Assembly: GCF_006438785.1 (NCBI RefSeq)
Contig: NZ_RCZB01000007.1
Coordinates: forward strand, 109,254-173,253
Length of the DNA: 64,000 nt
Direction of reading: 5' to 3'
From: Rhodanobacter glycinis
Lineage (GTDB): Bacteria; Pseudomonadota; Gammaproteobacteria; Xanthomonadales; Rhodanobacteraceae
The notes beneath the pieces were generated by a model, which was not told where the DNA came from, made no database searches, and worked only from the letters and a program-made list of their open reading frames with translations. The position numbers and the translations under genes were made by a program. Each line of letters opens with the position of its first letter. The first letter of the stretch is position 1. Below, one piece after another: positions 1 through 8,057 of the stretch.

Positions 1-1
1 G

Positions 2-52
2 ATCCGCACTGCCGAAGGCTGGCAGCCGATGGCGCCCGAATCCGGCCGCTAG
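2..52 (+). CDS. C-terminal end of an upstream gene (partial)
   Basis: An open frame enters from the left edge and ends at TAG (50-52). The last residues read IRTAEGWQPMAPESGR. It would converge with the next gene, whose stop lies 3 bases further on. Sixteen codons are too few to name a family or to exclude chance. Confidence 0.3.
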   Translation: MRTAEGWQPMAPESGR

Positions 53-55
53 CGC

Positions 56-1576
56 TCATCCCGCTTGCGCGGGCGACTCGTTCTGCGGATACGGAAACAG
101 TTTCACCAGCGGAATCGACAAGCCGTCATCACCCACCACGCGGCAATGCCCGCGGTTGAGCTGGCGCGGTTCGCTGACGCCGCAGCTGTGCGCGATGATG
201 CCGACTTCCTTCATCACGTTCTTCGCGTAGTGATAGACGCGCTCGCTCTTGTCCGTGACGACCAGGCCACGCTGCAATTTCGGGTTCTGCGTGGTGATGC
301 CGGTGGGGCACGTATTGCGATTGCACTGCAGTGACTGGATGCAGCCAAGGGCCAACATGAAGCCGCGTGCCGAGTTGACGAAATCCGCGCCGATCGACAG
401 CGCCCACGCCACGTCGTAGGCGGTGATGCACTTGCCCGAGCAGACCACCTTGATGCGTTCGCGCAGGCCCTTGACGATCAGCATGTCGAGCAGCGCCGGC
501 AACGCCTCGTGCAGCGGCAGGCCGACACCTTCCATCAGCGTTTGCGGCGCCGCGCCGGTGCCGCCTTCGGAGCCGTCGACGATGATGAAGTCCGGTGCGC
601 TTTCGATGCCGCGCCGGTGCACTTCATCGCACAGCTCGCCAATCCACTCCACCCCGCCGAGCACCGCCTTGAAGCCCACCGGCTTGCCGGTGAGTTCGCG
701 GATGTGGCCGATGCTGTCCATCAGCTGCGACACGTTGCCGATGTCCAGATGACGGTTCGGGCTCTGCGAATCCTCGCCGACCGGGATGCCGCGGATCGCC
801 GCGATCTCCGCAGTGACCTTGGCACCTGGCAGCAGGCCGCCCATGCCGGGTTTTGCACCCTGACCCAGCTTGATGCTGACCATCTTCACCTGCTTGTGCG
901 CGCAGATCGCCAGCAGCTTGCCGTCGTCCAGCTTGCCCTCGGGCGTGCGCACGCCGTACTTGGCGGTGCCGATCTCGAAGATGATGTCGCAACCGCCTTC
1001 GAGGTGATACGGCGCCAGTCCACCCTCGCCGGTGTCCATCCAGATGCCCGCCTTCGCCGCACCGCGCGACAACGCGCGCACCGCCGGCGCCGACAATGCA
1101 CCGAAACTCATCGCCGAAATATTGAAGAACGCGGCGTGGCTGTACGGTTCACGAGCATGCGGGCCGATCGTCACCGGCACCGGCTCGACATGATCCACGC
1201 CAAGATCAGGGAACGGCGCGTTGACGAAGAACGGCACGCCCTCGGCACGCAGGTCGCGGCTGGAACCGAATGCGTTGGTGTTGTCGACGTCCTTGGCGGC
1301 GCGGTACACCCAGGTGCGCTGCACGCGATTGAACGGCATCTCCTCGCGGTCGCTGGAGTACAGGTACTGGCGAAAGAACTCACCCAGATGCAGGAACCAG
1401 TAGCGGAAGTGGCCGATCACCGGGAAGTTGCGCAGCACCGCGTTGCCGGTCTGGTTGCGATCGACCACCCAAGTCGCCATCAGCACCACGACCGCCAATG
1501 CCAGCAACAGCAGGACGAACGCCACACTGAGCTCCACCACCATCACCAGCCAGTGTGCAAATCCGGTCGATTCCAT
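56..1576 (-). CDS. FMN-binding glutamate synthase family protein
   Basis: 506 aa. It matches the alpha-subunit FMN/Fe-S synthase domain of glutamate synthase as a stand-alone protein. An N-terminal membrane helix (about residues 10-35) is followed by the TIM-barrel domain, with the glycine-rich stretch DGSEGGTGAAP and the cysteine-bearing segment CNRNTCPTGITTQNP near residue 425, as in the Fe-S/FMN region of GltB. It lacks the glutaminase domain, so it is not a complete GOGAT; ammonia-dependent synthase or another FMN oxidoreductase activity is possible. The exact substrate is unknown. It is monocistronic and upstream of purT only by position. Confidence 0.9.
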   Translation of the reverse strand: MESTGFAHWLVMVVELSVAFVLLLLALAVVVLMATWVVDRNQTGNAVLRNFPVIGHFRYWFLHLGEFFRQYLYSSDREEMPFNRVQRTWVYRAAKDVDNTNAFGSSRDLRAEGVPFFVNAPFPDLGVDHVEPVPVTIGPHAREPYSHAAFFNISAMSFGALSAPAVRALSRGAAKAGIWMDTGEGGLAPYHLEGGCDIIFEIGTAKYGVRTPEGKLDDGKLLAICAHKQVKMVSIKLGQGAKPGMGGLLPGAKVTAEIAAIRGIPVGEDSQSPNRHLDIGNVSQLMDSIGHIRELTGKPVGFKAVLGGVEWIGELCDEVHRRGIESAPDFIIVDGSEGGTGAAPQTLMEGVGLPLHEALPALLDMLIVKGLRERIKVVCSGKCITAYDVAWALSIGADFVNSARGFMLALGCIQSLQCNRNTCPTGITTQNPKLQRGLVVTDKSERVYHYAKNVMKEVGIIAHSCGVSEPRQLNRGHCRVVGDDGLSIPLVKLFPYPQNESPAQAG

Positions 1577-1633
1577 GCTTGCTCTCCTCTCAATCAGCTG
1601 CCACGTCCAGCAAGCCTATCGCATCGCCCACGC

Positions 1634-2815
1634 TCACAACTCGATACGCAGATGCCCTGCTGCACGTACTGCCTTGCCGACCGCCGCCTCCAGCGTATCG
1701 GCGCGCGCCAGCGTCACCGCCATGCGCCGGCGGCCTTTCACCTCGGGCTTGCCGAAAATGCGCAGCTGCGTATCGGGCTCGGTCAGCGCCTCTGCCAAAC
1801 CGTGATAACGCGGTGCCGCACTGTCGCCCTCGACCAGTACCGCGCATGAGGCTGAGGGCCCGTACTGGTGGATCACCGGAATCGGCAGGCCGAGGATCGC
1901 CCGCGCGTGCAGCGCGAACTCGGAGAACTCCTGCGAGATCAACGTGACCAGGCCAGTATCGTGCGGACGCGGACTGACCTCGGAGAAGATCACCGCGTCG
2001 CCCTTGACAAAGAACTCCACGCCGAACACGCCCCAGCCGCCCAGCGCACCGGTGACCGCCGCCGCCTGCCGTTGCGCCTCGGCCAGCGCAGCATCGCTCA
2101 TCGGCTGCGGCTGCCACGACTCGCGATAGTCGCCGTCTTCCTGGCGATGGCCGATCGGTGCGCAGAAGCTCACGCCATCGGTGTGCCGCACCGTGAGCAT
2201 GGTGATCTCGTAATCGAAATCGACGAAGCCCTCGACGATCACGCGGCCCTTGCCGGCACGACCGCCGGACTGCGCGTAGTCCCACGCGTGCTGCAATTCG
2301 TCGGCGTTGCGCACCACGCTCTGGCCCTTGCCGGACGAACTCATCACTGGCTTGATCACGAACGGGTAGCCGATCGCGGCCGCCGCGTCGCGGTACTGCG
2401 TTTCGTCGTTGCAGAAACGGTACGGCGAGGTCGGCAGTTTCAGTTCCTCGGCGGCCAGCCTGCGAATGCCTTCGCGGTCCATCGTCAGCCACGCCGCGCG
2501 GGCGGTGGGAATCACCCGCTGCCCTTCCTTTTCCAGCTCGATCAGGGTCGGCGTGTGGATCGCCTCGATCTCCGGCACCACCAGGTCGGGCTTTTCCAGC
2601 TCGATCACCGCACGCAATGCCTTGCCGTCGAGCATGTCGATCACGTGGCTGCGATGGGCAATCTGCATGGCCGGCGCATTCGCGTAGCGATCCACCGCGA
2701 TCACCTCCACAGCGTAGCGTTGCAACTCGATCGCCACCTCCTTGCCCAGTTCGCCGGCGCCGAGCAGCAGGACGCGCAGCGCGTGGTCGGAATGAGGGGT
2801 GCCGAATGGCTTCAT
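1634..2815 (-). CDS. purT: Formate-dependent phosphoribosylglycinamide formyltransferase (GAR transformylase 2)
   Basis: 393 aa, the usual PurT length. PurT is an ATP-grasp enzyme that makes formyl-GAR from GAR, formate and ATP in purine synthesis. Visible features are the N-terminal nucleotide-binding start (LLLGAGELGKEVAIEL), the ATP-grasp core with SSGKGQS near residue 160, and the metal-binding EVSPRPHDTGLVT. The start at 2815 (MKPFGTPH) is chosen because GGAGA sits just upstream and the extension to 2866 is not conserved-looking. It is transcribed away from the SPFH operon, so the 150-base gap holds both promoters. Confidence 0.95.
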   Translation of the reverse strand: MKPFGTPHSDHALRVLLLGAGELGKEVAIELQRYAVEVIAVDRYANAPAMQIAHRSHVIDMLDGKALRAVIELEKPDLVVPEIEAIHTPTLIELEKEGQRVIPTARAAWLTMDREGIRRLAAEELKLPTSPYRFCNDETQYRDAAAAIGYPFVIKPVMSSSGKGQSVVRNADELQHAWDYAQSGGRAGKGRVIVEGFVDFDYEITMLTVRHTDGVSFCAPIGHRQEDGDYRESWQPQPMSDAALAEAQRQAAAVTGALGGWGVFGVEFFVKGDAVIFSEVSPRPHDTGLVTLISQEFSEFALHARAILGLPIPVIHQYGPSASCAVLVEGDSAAPRYHGLAEALTEPDTQLRIFGKPEVKGRRRMAVTLARADTLEAAVGKAVRAAGHLRIEL

Positions 2816-2914
2816 CGGGTTCTCCGGTGCAGGCAAAACGGCATTGTATGCGGCCGTGCCACCCACGCGCCGGGCGGCAGCTTCCTACCCTTGAGGACGG
2901 TGCCGAATGGGGGC

Positions 2915-2943
2915 TTGTATTTGATATCATAATGATATCTAAT
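2915..2943 (+). promoter_or_regulatory. Promoter with tandem palindromic operator of the SPFH/RHH operon
   Basis: An AT-rich island in GC-rich DNA. The 8-mer TGATATCA (2922-2929) is followed one helical turn later by TGATATCT (2933-2940). Together they form the perfect inverted repeat GATATCAT-A-ATGATATC (2923-2939). TTGTAT (2915-2920) and TCTAAT (2938-2943), spaced 17, could be the -35 and -10, which would place the operator inside the promoter. Tandem short palindromes one turn apart are typical ribbon-helix-helix repressor sites, and the operon encodes an RHH protein. Autoregulation is inference. Confidence 0.6.
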
Positions 2944-2967
2944 TTCCGCACCTCAGGGAGACAACCC

Positions 2968-3843
2968 ATGAACGAACGTAATGGTTTTTCCGTCGCAGGC
3001 ATCCCCTTCATCGGCCTGTGCCTCGTACTGGCCGGCATCGGCGTGGCGCTGCTCATCTCGGCCCTCCACACCCAGCCGGAGACGCCGGCCGTGGCACCGT
3101 TGCTCACCGGCGTGGTCCTGCTTGCCCTCGACGCCTTTCTGCTCAAGGGCTATTTCCAGGTCGCGCCCAACGAAGGCCAGGTATTGCAGCTGTTCGGCAA
3201 GTACGCCGGCACAGTGCGGCAGGAAGGTTTGCGCTGGACCAATCCGTTCTACACCAAGCAGCGCATCTCGCTACGCGTGCGCAACTTCGAAAGCGGCAAG
3301 CTGAAGGTCAACGACAACGACGGCAATCCGATCGAGATCGGTGCGGTGGTGGTGTGGCAGGTGCTGGACACCGCCGAAGCCGTGTTCTGTGTCGACGACT
3401 ACGAAAACTACGTGCACATCCAGAGCGAGTCGGCGCTGCGTCAGATGGCGCAGAGCTATCCGTACGACGCCCACGATGACGGCAAGCCGTCGTTGCGCAG
3501 CCACGGTGACGTGATCAACTCGCACCTGCGCGACGAGATCCAGGCCCGTCTCGGCAAGGCCGGCGTGCAGGTGGTCGAGGCACGCATCAGCCACCTCGCC
3601 TACGCCCAGGAAATCGCCCAGGCCATGCTGCAGCGGCAGCAGGCCGGCGCGATCATCGCCGCGCGCACCAAGATCGTCGAAGGCGCGGTGAGCATGGTCG
3701 AAATGGCGCTCGACCAGCTCAGCCAGCGTGGCGTGGTACATCTGGACGAAGAGCGCAAGGCGGCGATGGTCAGCAACCTGCTGGTGGTGCTGTGCGGTGA
3801 GCGCGGCACCCAGCCGGTGCTGAATACCGGCACGTTGTACTGA
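2968..3843 (+). CDS. SPFH (stomatin/prohibitin/flotillin) domain protein
   Basis: 291 aa. Two N-terminal hydrophobic segments (about 8-30 and 40-58) precede an SPFH/band-7 domain that begins around the GYFQVAPNEGQVLQLFGKYAG region. The C-terminal part is helical (QEIAQAMLQRQQAGAIIAARTKIVEGAV), as in stomatin-like oligomerising membrane scaffolds. The start at 2968 follows a GGGAG ribosome site; the open frame further upstream is spurious. It is the first gene of an operon with a 25-aa membrane peptide and an RHH protein. SPFH proteins organise membrane microdomains or protease complexes; the specific role here is unknown. Confidence 0.9.
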   Translation: MNERNGFSVAGIPFIGLCLVLAGIGVALLISALHTQPETPAVAPLLTGVVLLALDAFLLKGYFQVAPNEGQVLQLFGKYAGTVRQEGLRWTNPFYTKQRISLRVRNFESGKLKVNDNDGNPIEIGAVVVWQVLDTAEAVFCVDDYENYVHIQSESALRQMAQSYPYDAHDDGKPSLRSHGDVINSHLRDEIQARLGKAGVQVVEARISHLAYAQEIAQAMLQRQQAGAIIAARTKIVEGAVSMVEMALDQLSQRGVVHLDEERKAAMVSNLLVVLCGERGTQPVLNTGTLY

Positions 3844-3854
3844 GGGAGATTGTC

Positions 3855-3932
3855 ATGGGAAGCCTGATCGCCATCCTGCTGATCGTGTTCATTGCGAGCC
3901 ATGCCGCAAGGCGTGGACGCATGCGGCACTGA
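3855..3932 (+). CDS. 25-residue single-helix membrane microprotein
   Basis: ATG at 3855 has GGGAG about 8 bases upstream and lies 11 bases after the SPFH stop. The peptide is one hydrophobic helix (GSLIAILLIVFIASHA) followed by a basic tail (ARRGRMRH), so a membrane anchor with the tail inside is likely. The next gene starts 6 bases after its stop, leaving no room for any other gene here, which supports it being real. Function is unknown; a small partner or regulator of the SPFH protein is a guess. Confidence 0.6.
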   Translation: MGSLIAILLIVFIASHAARRGRMRH

Positions 3933-3938
3933 GCCGGC

Positions 3939-4127
3939 ATGGCTGCCGAAAAAAAAGCCTATCCATTGCGCATCAGTGCCGTCGTGCTGGACGCGATGCA
4001 ACGCTGGTCCGACGACGAACTGCGCAGCGTCAATGCGCAGATCGAATACGTGCTGCGCGAGGCGCTGCGCAAGGCCGGCCGGCTGAAGCCGGGCAAGAGC
4101 GAGCCAGCGACCGACGACGACAACTGA
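3939..4127 (+). CDS. Arc/MetJ-type ribbon-helix-helix DNA-binding protein
   Basis: 62 aa. The stretch YPLRISAVVLDAMQRWSD forms the beta strand and first helix of a ribbon-helix-helix fold, and the following SVNAQIEYVLREALRKAG is the second helix, typical of Arc-like repressors. An acidic tail follows. It is the third gene of the SPFH operon and the obvious candidate to bind the tandem palindrome at 2922-2940. No toxin gene is adjacent, so this does not look like a toxin-antitoxin pair. Confidence 0.85.
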   Translation: MAAEKKAYPLRISAVVLDAMQRWSDDELRSVNAQIEYVLREALRKAGRLKPGKSEPATDDDN

Positions 4128-4209
4128 TTCATCGAAGCCGACTTCATCAGGCCATCCCACTTTCCAGTTAAAGCGGCAGCGCGGAACGATCCCCACCAGG
4201 AACATCCCC

Positions 4210-4989
4210 ATGTCCACCATTCCTTCTGCATTGCCGATGCGTAGCCCGAATCTGAAACTTGCCCTGCTGTTCGGCATCGCCGGCGTATTGGCAACACTGG
4301 CGCTGTGGCCCTATCTGCTGGTGCTGATGCCGCAGCAATTGGCCGCACTGCCGTTGCCGCTGCCGGCAGTGATCGCAACGCAAACGGCACGGGCCGGTCT
4401 GCTGTGCTGGCTGCTCGCGTGGCTTGGGCTGTATCTGGGTGCGCCGTACGGCCTCGATGCACCGTGGTTGCGTGCATGGATCTACCGGCGCCCGCGCGAT
4501 CCTTCACGGCATGCACGCTGGTGGCTGGCAATCGTGCTCGGCGTACTGGCCGGCCTGGTGGTCACCGGACTATTGCTGCTCGGCCCGAAAGAAGCCGGTG
4601 ATGCTACCACCGCGACGGGCTGGGCATGGCGCGGGTTCCTGGCGTCGTTCTACGGCGGCATCGTGGAAGAGGTAGAATGCCGCCTGTTTCTGGTCGCTGC
4701 GCTGGTGTGGCTGCTGGCACGATGCAATCGGCGCGTAGCCCGGTCGTGGATGTTTGTGCTCGCCATCGTGCTCGCCGCGCTGCTGTTCGGGGCTGGCCAC
4801 CTGTCTGCAGCTTTCGCGACCGGCGTGGCGCACGCCCCACTGCCGATCGCGCGGATCGTGCTGCTCAATGCACTGGTAGGCGTGATGACCGGCAGCCTGT
4901 TCTGGAAGTACGGGCTGGAGCACGCGATGCTGGCGCACTTCTGCGCCGACCTCATGCTGCATGTCGCGGCGCCGCTGGCGGGTGGCTGA
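4210..4989 (+). CDS. CPBP family intramembrane glutamic protease
   Basis: 259 aa, about seven membrane segments. The motifs of the CPBP (CAAX protease / bacteriocin-processing) family are visible: EEVECR (EExxxR) near residue 155, a histidine in FGAGHLS, and HAMLAHFCAD in the last conserved motif. Such proteins are putative intramembrane endopeptidases; the bacterial substrate is usually unknown. The start at 4210 is the first ATG giving the hydrophobic N-terminus. It is followed closely by a convergent small gene. Confidence 0.85.
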   Translation: MSTIPSALPMRSPNLKLALLFGIAGVLATLALWPYLLVLMPQQLAALPLPLPAVIATQTARAGLLCWLLAWLGLYLGAPYGLDAPWLRAWIYRRPRDPSRHARWWLAIVLGVLAGLVVTGLLLLGPKEAGDATTATGWAWRGFLASFYGGIVEEVECRLFLVAALVWLLARCNRRVARSWMFVLAIVLAALLFGAGHLSAAFATGVAHAPLPIARIVLLNALVGVMTGSLFWKYGLEHAMLAHFCADLMLHVAAPLAGG

Positions 4990-5004
4990 TGCGCTCGCTG
5001 CGTA

Positions 5005-5424
5005 TCAACGAGCCGCAAGCGTGACCGGCTGCAGTCCGGGCAGGCTGAGAACCTGCACGAGTGGATGCTGCTGGCTCGTGGCGATCAACCAATTGCCCTC
5101 ACCGAAGATGGAATCAATGGGCCCAGCGCCACTGACAGTTCCCACGCGCTGCAGCGGGCGGCCGTCATTGGCGTCATAGACCACTAGCTCATGGGTTGCC
5201 TGGTCGACAACCAGCAGCCAGTCATGACCGGCATCTTTCCAGTGCACCAACGGCGACACCGGGGCCGGGGGCGAGGCGGCGTCATCGGTTGCTGTCGACG
5301 GCCAGTACAGATGCAGCATCCAGGCAGCCAGCACGGCTAACGTCAGCCATTGCACAAGTCGCCAGGACCCCCGCACCCACGTATGCGGGCGCGCGCTGCG
5401 ACGAAGGGCCATCTGCATGCTCAT
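5005..5424 (-). CDS. Membrane-anchored hypothetical protein
   Basis: 139 aa. A basic N-terminus (RRSARPHTWVRGS) leads into one membrane helix (about 22-40), then a short Pro/Ala linker and an extracytoplasmic part with two beta-propeller-like blades: the segments HDWLLVVDQATHELVVYDA and GEGNWLIATSQQHPLVQV resemble PQQ/YVTN-type strands. Only two blades fit, so it cannot form a whole propeller. I recognise no named family. The start at 5424 (MSMQ) is preferred over the longer frame, which has no membrane-compatible start; 5418 is also possible. Confidence 0.55.
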   Translation of the reverse strand: MSMQMALRRSARPHTWVRGSWRLVQWLTLAVLAAWMLHLYWPSTATDDAASPPAPVSPLVHWKDAGHDWLLVVDQATHELVVYDANDGRPLQRVGTVSGAGPIDSIFGEGNWLIATSQQHPLVQVLSLPGLQPVTLAAR

Positions 5425-5473
5425 GCCGACAGCGTCCCACCGCTCGATGACAGTGCAGTGACGCGTGCAAGAA

Positions 5474-5854
5474 CTAATCGTTACCGCGCGATATCGACAG
5501 ACCCAGCGCGATCCAGCCAGCGATAAGGGCGAGTCCGCCGAACGGCGTGATGATGCCGGTCCAGCGTGGCGCACCGAGCGCCAGCGCATACAGGCTGCCG
5601 CTGAACAGCACGATGCCGATGGCAAACGCTGCGGCCGCGAAACGCCCGCTGCGACCACACCCGAGCCCCACTACCAACGCCAGCGCCAGCGCATGCCAGA
5701 CGTGATAGTTCACCGCGGTGTGCCACAGCTCGCTGTGGCTCGCATCGAGCACGCCCTGCAAGGCATGCGCACCGAATGCGCCAAGCAACACCGCACTGGC
5801 ACCGGCGAGGCCGGCCAGCAGACCTGCTCGCGGATTGACAGGTTGTCGCATCAT
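5474..5854 (-). CDS. DUF423/TMEM256 family membrane protein
   Basis: 126 aa with four predicted helices. The family hallmark is the N-terminal GASAVLLGAFGAHAL, followed by WHTAVNYHVWHALALAL and the C-terminal FSGSLYALAL and GIITPFGGLALIAGW segments, all characteristic of DUF423. Function in bacteria is unknown. Start 5854 (MMRQ) and 5851 are both possible. It is divergent from the Sco gene, and the 78 bases between them must hold both promoters. Confidence 0.85.
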   Translation of the reverse strand: MMRQPVNPRAGLLAGLAGASAVLLGAFGAHALQGVLDASHSELWHTAVNYHVWHALALALVVGLGCGRSGRFAAAAFAIGIVLFSGSLYALALGAPRWTGIITPFGGLALIAGWIALGLSISRGND

Positions 5855-5932
5855 CGCGGAATTTCCCGTTTGCCTGACCGTGCATCCCGACCACTGTCGT
5901 ATGCTTGACCGGTTGATCATCCGGATTCTCGC

Positions 5933-6541
5933 ATGAAGCTCTGCCGCGCATTTCTCCCTGCCCTGCTGCTGGTCGCCGGCCTGCTGCTGGCTGGCTGCCA
6001 ACATGATGAGCCGCTGCCGTTGCGACTGACCAACATCAGCGGCCACATGCCCGATCTCGATTTCAAGCTTACCGACGACCTCGGCAAGCCGGTGACCGGC
6101 GCGGACTACCGCGGCAAGGTGGCGCTGCTGTATTTCGGATACACCCATTGCCCGGACGTCTGTCCGCTCACCCTGGCACAACTGCACGTGGTGATGCAGC
6201 GGCTGGGCCCGCTAGCCGATGGCGCGCGGATATTGTTCGTCAGCGTCGACCCGGCGCGCGACACGCCGGCGATCATGCATGCCTACGTCAATGCCTTCGA
6301 TCCGCGCGCGGTCGGCCTTACTGGCGAAGCGCGCGCGATCGAGGCGTTGAGCAAGCGCTACCGCTCGGCGTTTTCCCGGGAACCGGGCTCGGCCGATGGC
6401 AACTACGAGGTCAGCCACAGCTCGGCGATCTACGTGTTCGACCGTGACGGCCGGGCACGCGTGCTGGCCACGCCATCCGCTTCGCAGGACGATCTCGTGC
6501 ACGACCTGCACCTCTTGCTCGACACCGGAACCCATCGATGA
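5933..6541 (+). CDS. Sco1/SenC family copper lipoprotein
   Basis: 202 aa. A signal peptide ends in a lipobox (LLAGC, Cys22), so it is a membrane-anchored periplasmic lipoprotein. A thioredoxin fold follows, with the copper motif CPDVC (Cys73, Cys77) and a conserved histidine in YEVSHSS near residue 160, the three Sco copper ligands. Sco delivers copper to, or reduces, the CuA site of cytochrome oxidase. It overlaps the next gene by 4 bases (ATGA), giving translational coupling to PCu(A)C. The context suggests oxidase assembly; a role in loading NosZ CuA is conceivable but not shown. Confidence 0.93.
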   Translation: MKLCRAFLPALLLVAGLLLAGCQHDEPLPLRLTNISGHMPDLDFKLTDDLGKPVTGADYRGKVALLYFGYTHCPDVCPLTLAQLHVVMQRLGPLADGARILFVSVDPARDTPAIMHAYVNAFDPRAVGLTGEARAIEALSKRYRSAFSREPGSADGNYEVSHSSAIYVFDRDGRARVLATPSASQDDLVHDLHLLLDTGTHR

Positions 6542-7044
6542 AATCCACCATGTTGTCCCTGTTGCTCGCTGGCTTGTTGCTGGCCGGAGGCGCCCATGCC
6601 ACCGCTGCCGAACACGTCCATGCCAGCCATGCCTGGATCCGCGTGCTGCCCGGCGACTTGCCAGCCGGCGCCTATGTCACGCTGCAGAACGACGGCGACC
6701 TGCCCGCCGCACTGAGCGGCGCAAGCAGCACGATATATGCCGACGTGATGCTACATCAGAGCTCCACCGCAGGCGGCATGAGTCGCATGGCGATGGTCGA
6801 TGCGGTGACCGTGCCGGCGCATGGCAAGGCGGTGCTGGCGCCGGCGGGCTATCACCTGATGCTGATGCAGCCCAGTGTACCCGTGAAACCCGGTGACACG
6901 ATCCAGCTGACGCTCAAGTTCACTGACGGCAGCACGCTGGCCACCGATTTCATCGCGCGTCCGGCCAACGCCATGGACGCCGGCGAAGGCCACGCCATGC
7001 CGCCGATGGAGCATGCCGCGATGCCACACACCAACGGTCACTGA
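6538..7044 (+). CDS. Periplasmic copper chaperone PCu(A)C
   Basis: 168 aa with a signal peptide (about 1-22). The domain has the PCu(A)C histidine/methionine ligand spread: MLHQSS, then GGMSRMAM, then GYHLMLM. PCu(A)C passes Cu(I) to the oxidase CuA site together with Sco. The C-terminal tail (about 145-168) is extra rich in Met and His (GHAMPPMEHAAMPHTNGH), which suggests additional copper binding. It is coupled to the Sco gene by overlap. Confidence 0.93.
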   Translation: MKSTMLSLLLAGLLLAGGAHATAAEHVHASHAWIRVLPGDLPAGAYVTLQNDGDLPAALSGASSTIYADVMLHQSSTAGGMSRMAMVDAVTVPAHGKAVLAPAGYHLMLMQPSVPVKPGDTIQLTLKFTDGSTLATDFIARPANAMDAGEGHAMPPMEHAAMPHTNGH

Positions 7045-7057
7045 CTCCGCGCGAAGC

Positions 7058-7966
7058 TCAATCCGGTACCACCGTGTCGACCACGGTGGGCGTGCGCCGC
7101 CTGGATGTGTGCGGTGGCCGGCGCGGCAACCGGCCGTTGCGTGATAGCCGCAACCACTGACGCAGAGCCATCAGGCCACCGATCGATTCGAGCAACGCCG
7201 ATGGCACCCAGATGATCACGCCACCGATCAGCTGACCCGTCAGCACGTTGAAGGTGAATGCGCGCCCGCAGATCTCGAAGATCGGATACAGGTCTGTCTT
7301 GGAGAACGTGATGATCGCGCCGGCGAGGATCTGCGGCGTCATCGTGATCGCCGGCGACAGCACGCGCAGCCCGGCAGTCATCCGCCCCGGCGGATGTGGC
7401 CGGTGGTCGAGCACCAGCGACCAGTAGGCGAAGCCGCTGATCAACATGCTCCAGTTCATGAAACGGTAGATGCGCCAGTCCAGCATCGCCAGCGTCTGCA
7501 TCGACGGGATCAGCCAGATCAGGATGAAGGCGATGAACAGCAGCGTCGCCACTGTCGGATTCAGCAGCACGCCGCTGATGATGCGCCATGGCCACCAGCG
7601 GCGCAGCGGCTGCAGCACGTGCACCCGCCACGCCAGCGGCATGCCGGCGCGCAGCACCGTGCCGGGGAACGCGGTAACGATCAGCAGCGGAGCGAGGTGA
7701 TGCAGCAGCAGCTGCTGGATCCGGTGCATGAAGAACTCATGCTCGGCATAGAAATCCAGATACGTGTGCAGCGACAGGTAAATGATCGCCATGCCGGCCC
7801 AGAACGCCAGCTTGCGGCTGAAGCTCACCGACAGCCGGCGGCTGCCGCGCAGATACAGCACGCACGTCAGCAGGAAGCCCGCGAGAAACACCCACGAAAA
7901 CTCCCACGGCACGATCCACTTCAGCAAGGTTGCGATCACGGCAGCTGCACCAGCGCATTCATCCAC
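7058..7966 (-). CDS. ctaG: CtaG (caa3-type) cytochrome c oxidase assembly membrane protein
   Basis: 302 aa with seven or more membrane helices. The family signature is visible in HEFFMHRIQQLLLHHLAPLL and in the later SPAITMTPQILAGAI. This is the caa3_CtaG family (distinct from CtaG/Cox11), linked to copper-dependent oxidase assembly. The C-terminus is basic and rich in Arg/Pro. It converges with the Sco-PCu(A)C pair, so the three form a functional neighbourhood though not one operon. The start at 7966 is uncertain; a start near LLKWIVPW would be 12 residues shorter. Confidence 0.85.
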   Translation of the reverse strand: MDECAGAAAVIATLLKWIVPWEFSWVFLAGFLLTCVLYLRGSRRLSVSFSRKLAFWAGMAIIYLSLHTYLDFYAEHEFFMHRIQQLLLHHLAPLLIVTAFPGTVLRAGMPLAWRVHVLQPLRRWWPWRIISGVLLNPTVATLLFIAFILIWLIPSMQTLAMLDWRIYRFMNWSMLISGFAYWSLVLDHRPHPPGRMTAGLRVLSPAITMTPQILAGAIITFSKTDLYPIFEICGRAFTFNVLTGQLIGGVIIWVPSALLESIGGLMALRQWLRLSRNGRLPRRPPHTSRRRTPTVVDTVVPD

Positions 7967-8057
7967 ACCGGCGACAGCCGGCCACCGCCCAGCATAATGC
8001 CGCGGGTTGGCGACGTCTGCCGCAGCGGCAGCCCGCGGTTGCGGCAGATTGCCGCTT

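Noticed and set aside
56..1849. Long + strand open frames opposite the FMN protein
   Set aside because: Antisense shadows with Arg/His-rich composition and no family match.
3939..4127. Toxin-antitoxin module
   Set aside because: The RHH protein has no toxin-like neighbour; the genes before it are an SPFH protein and a membrane peptide.
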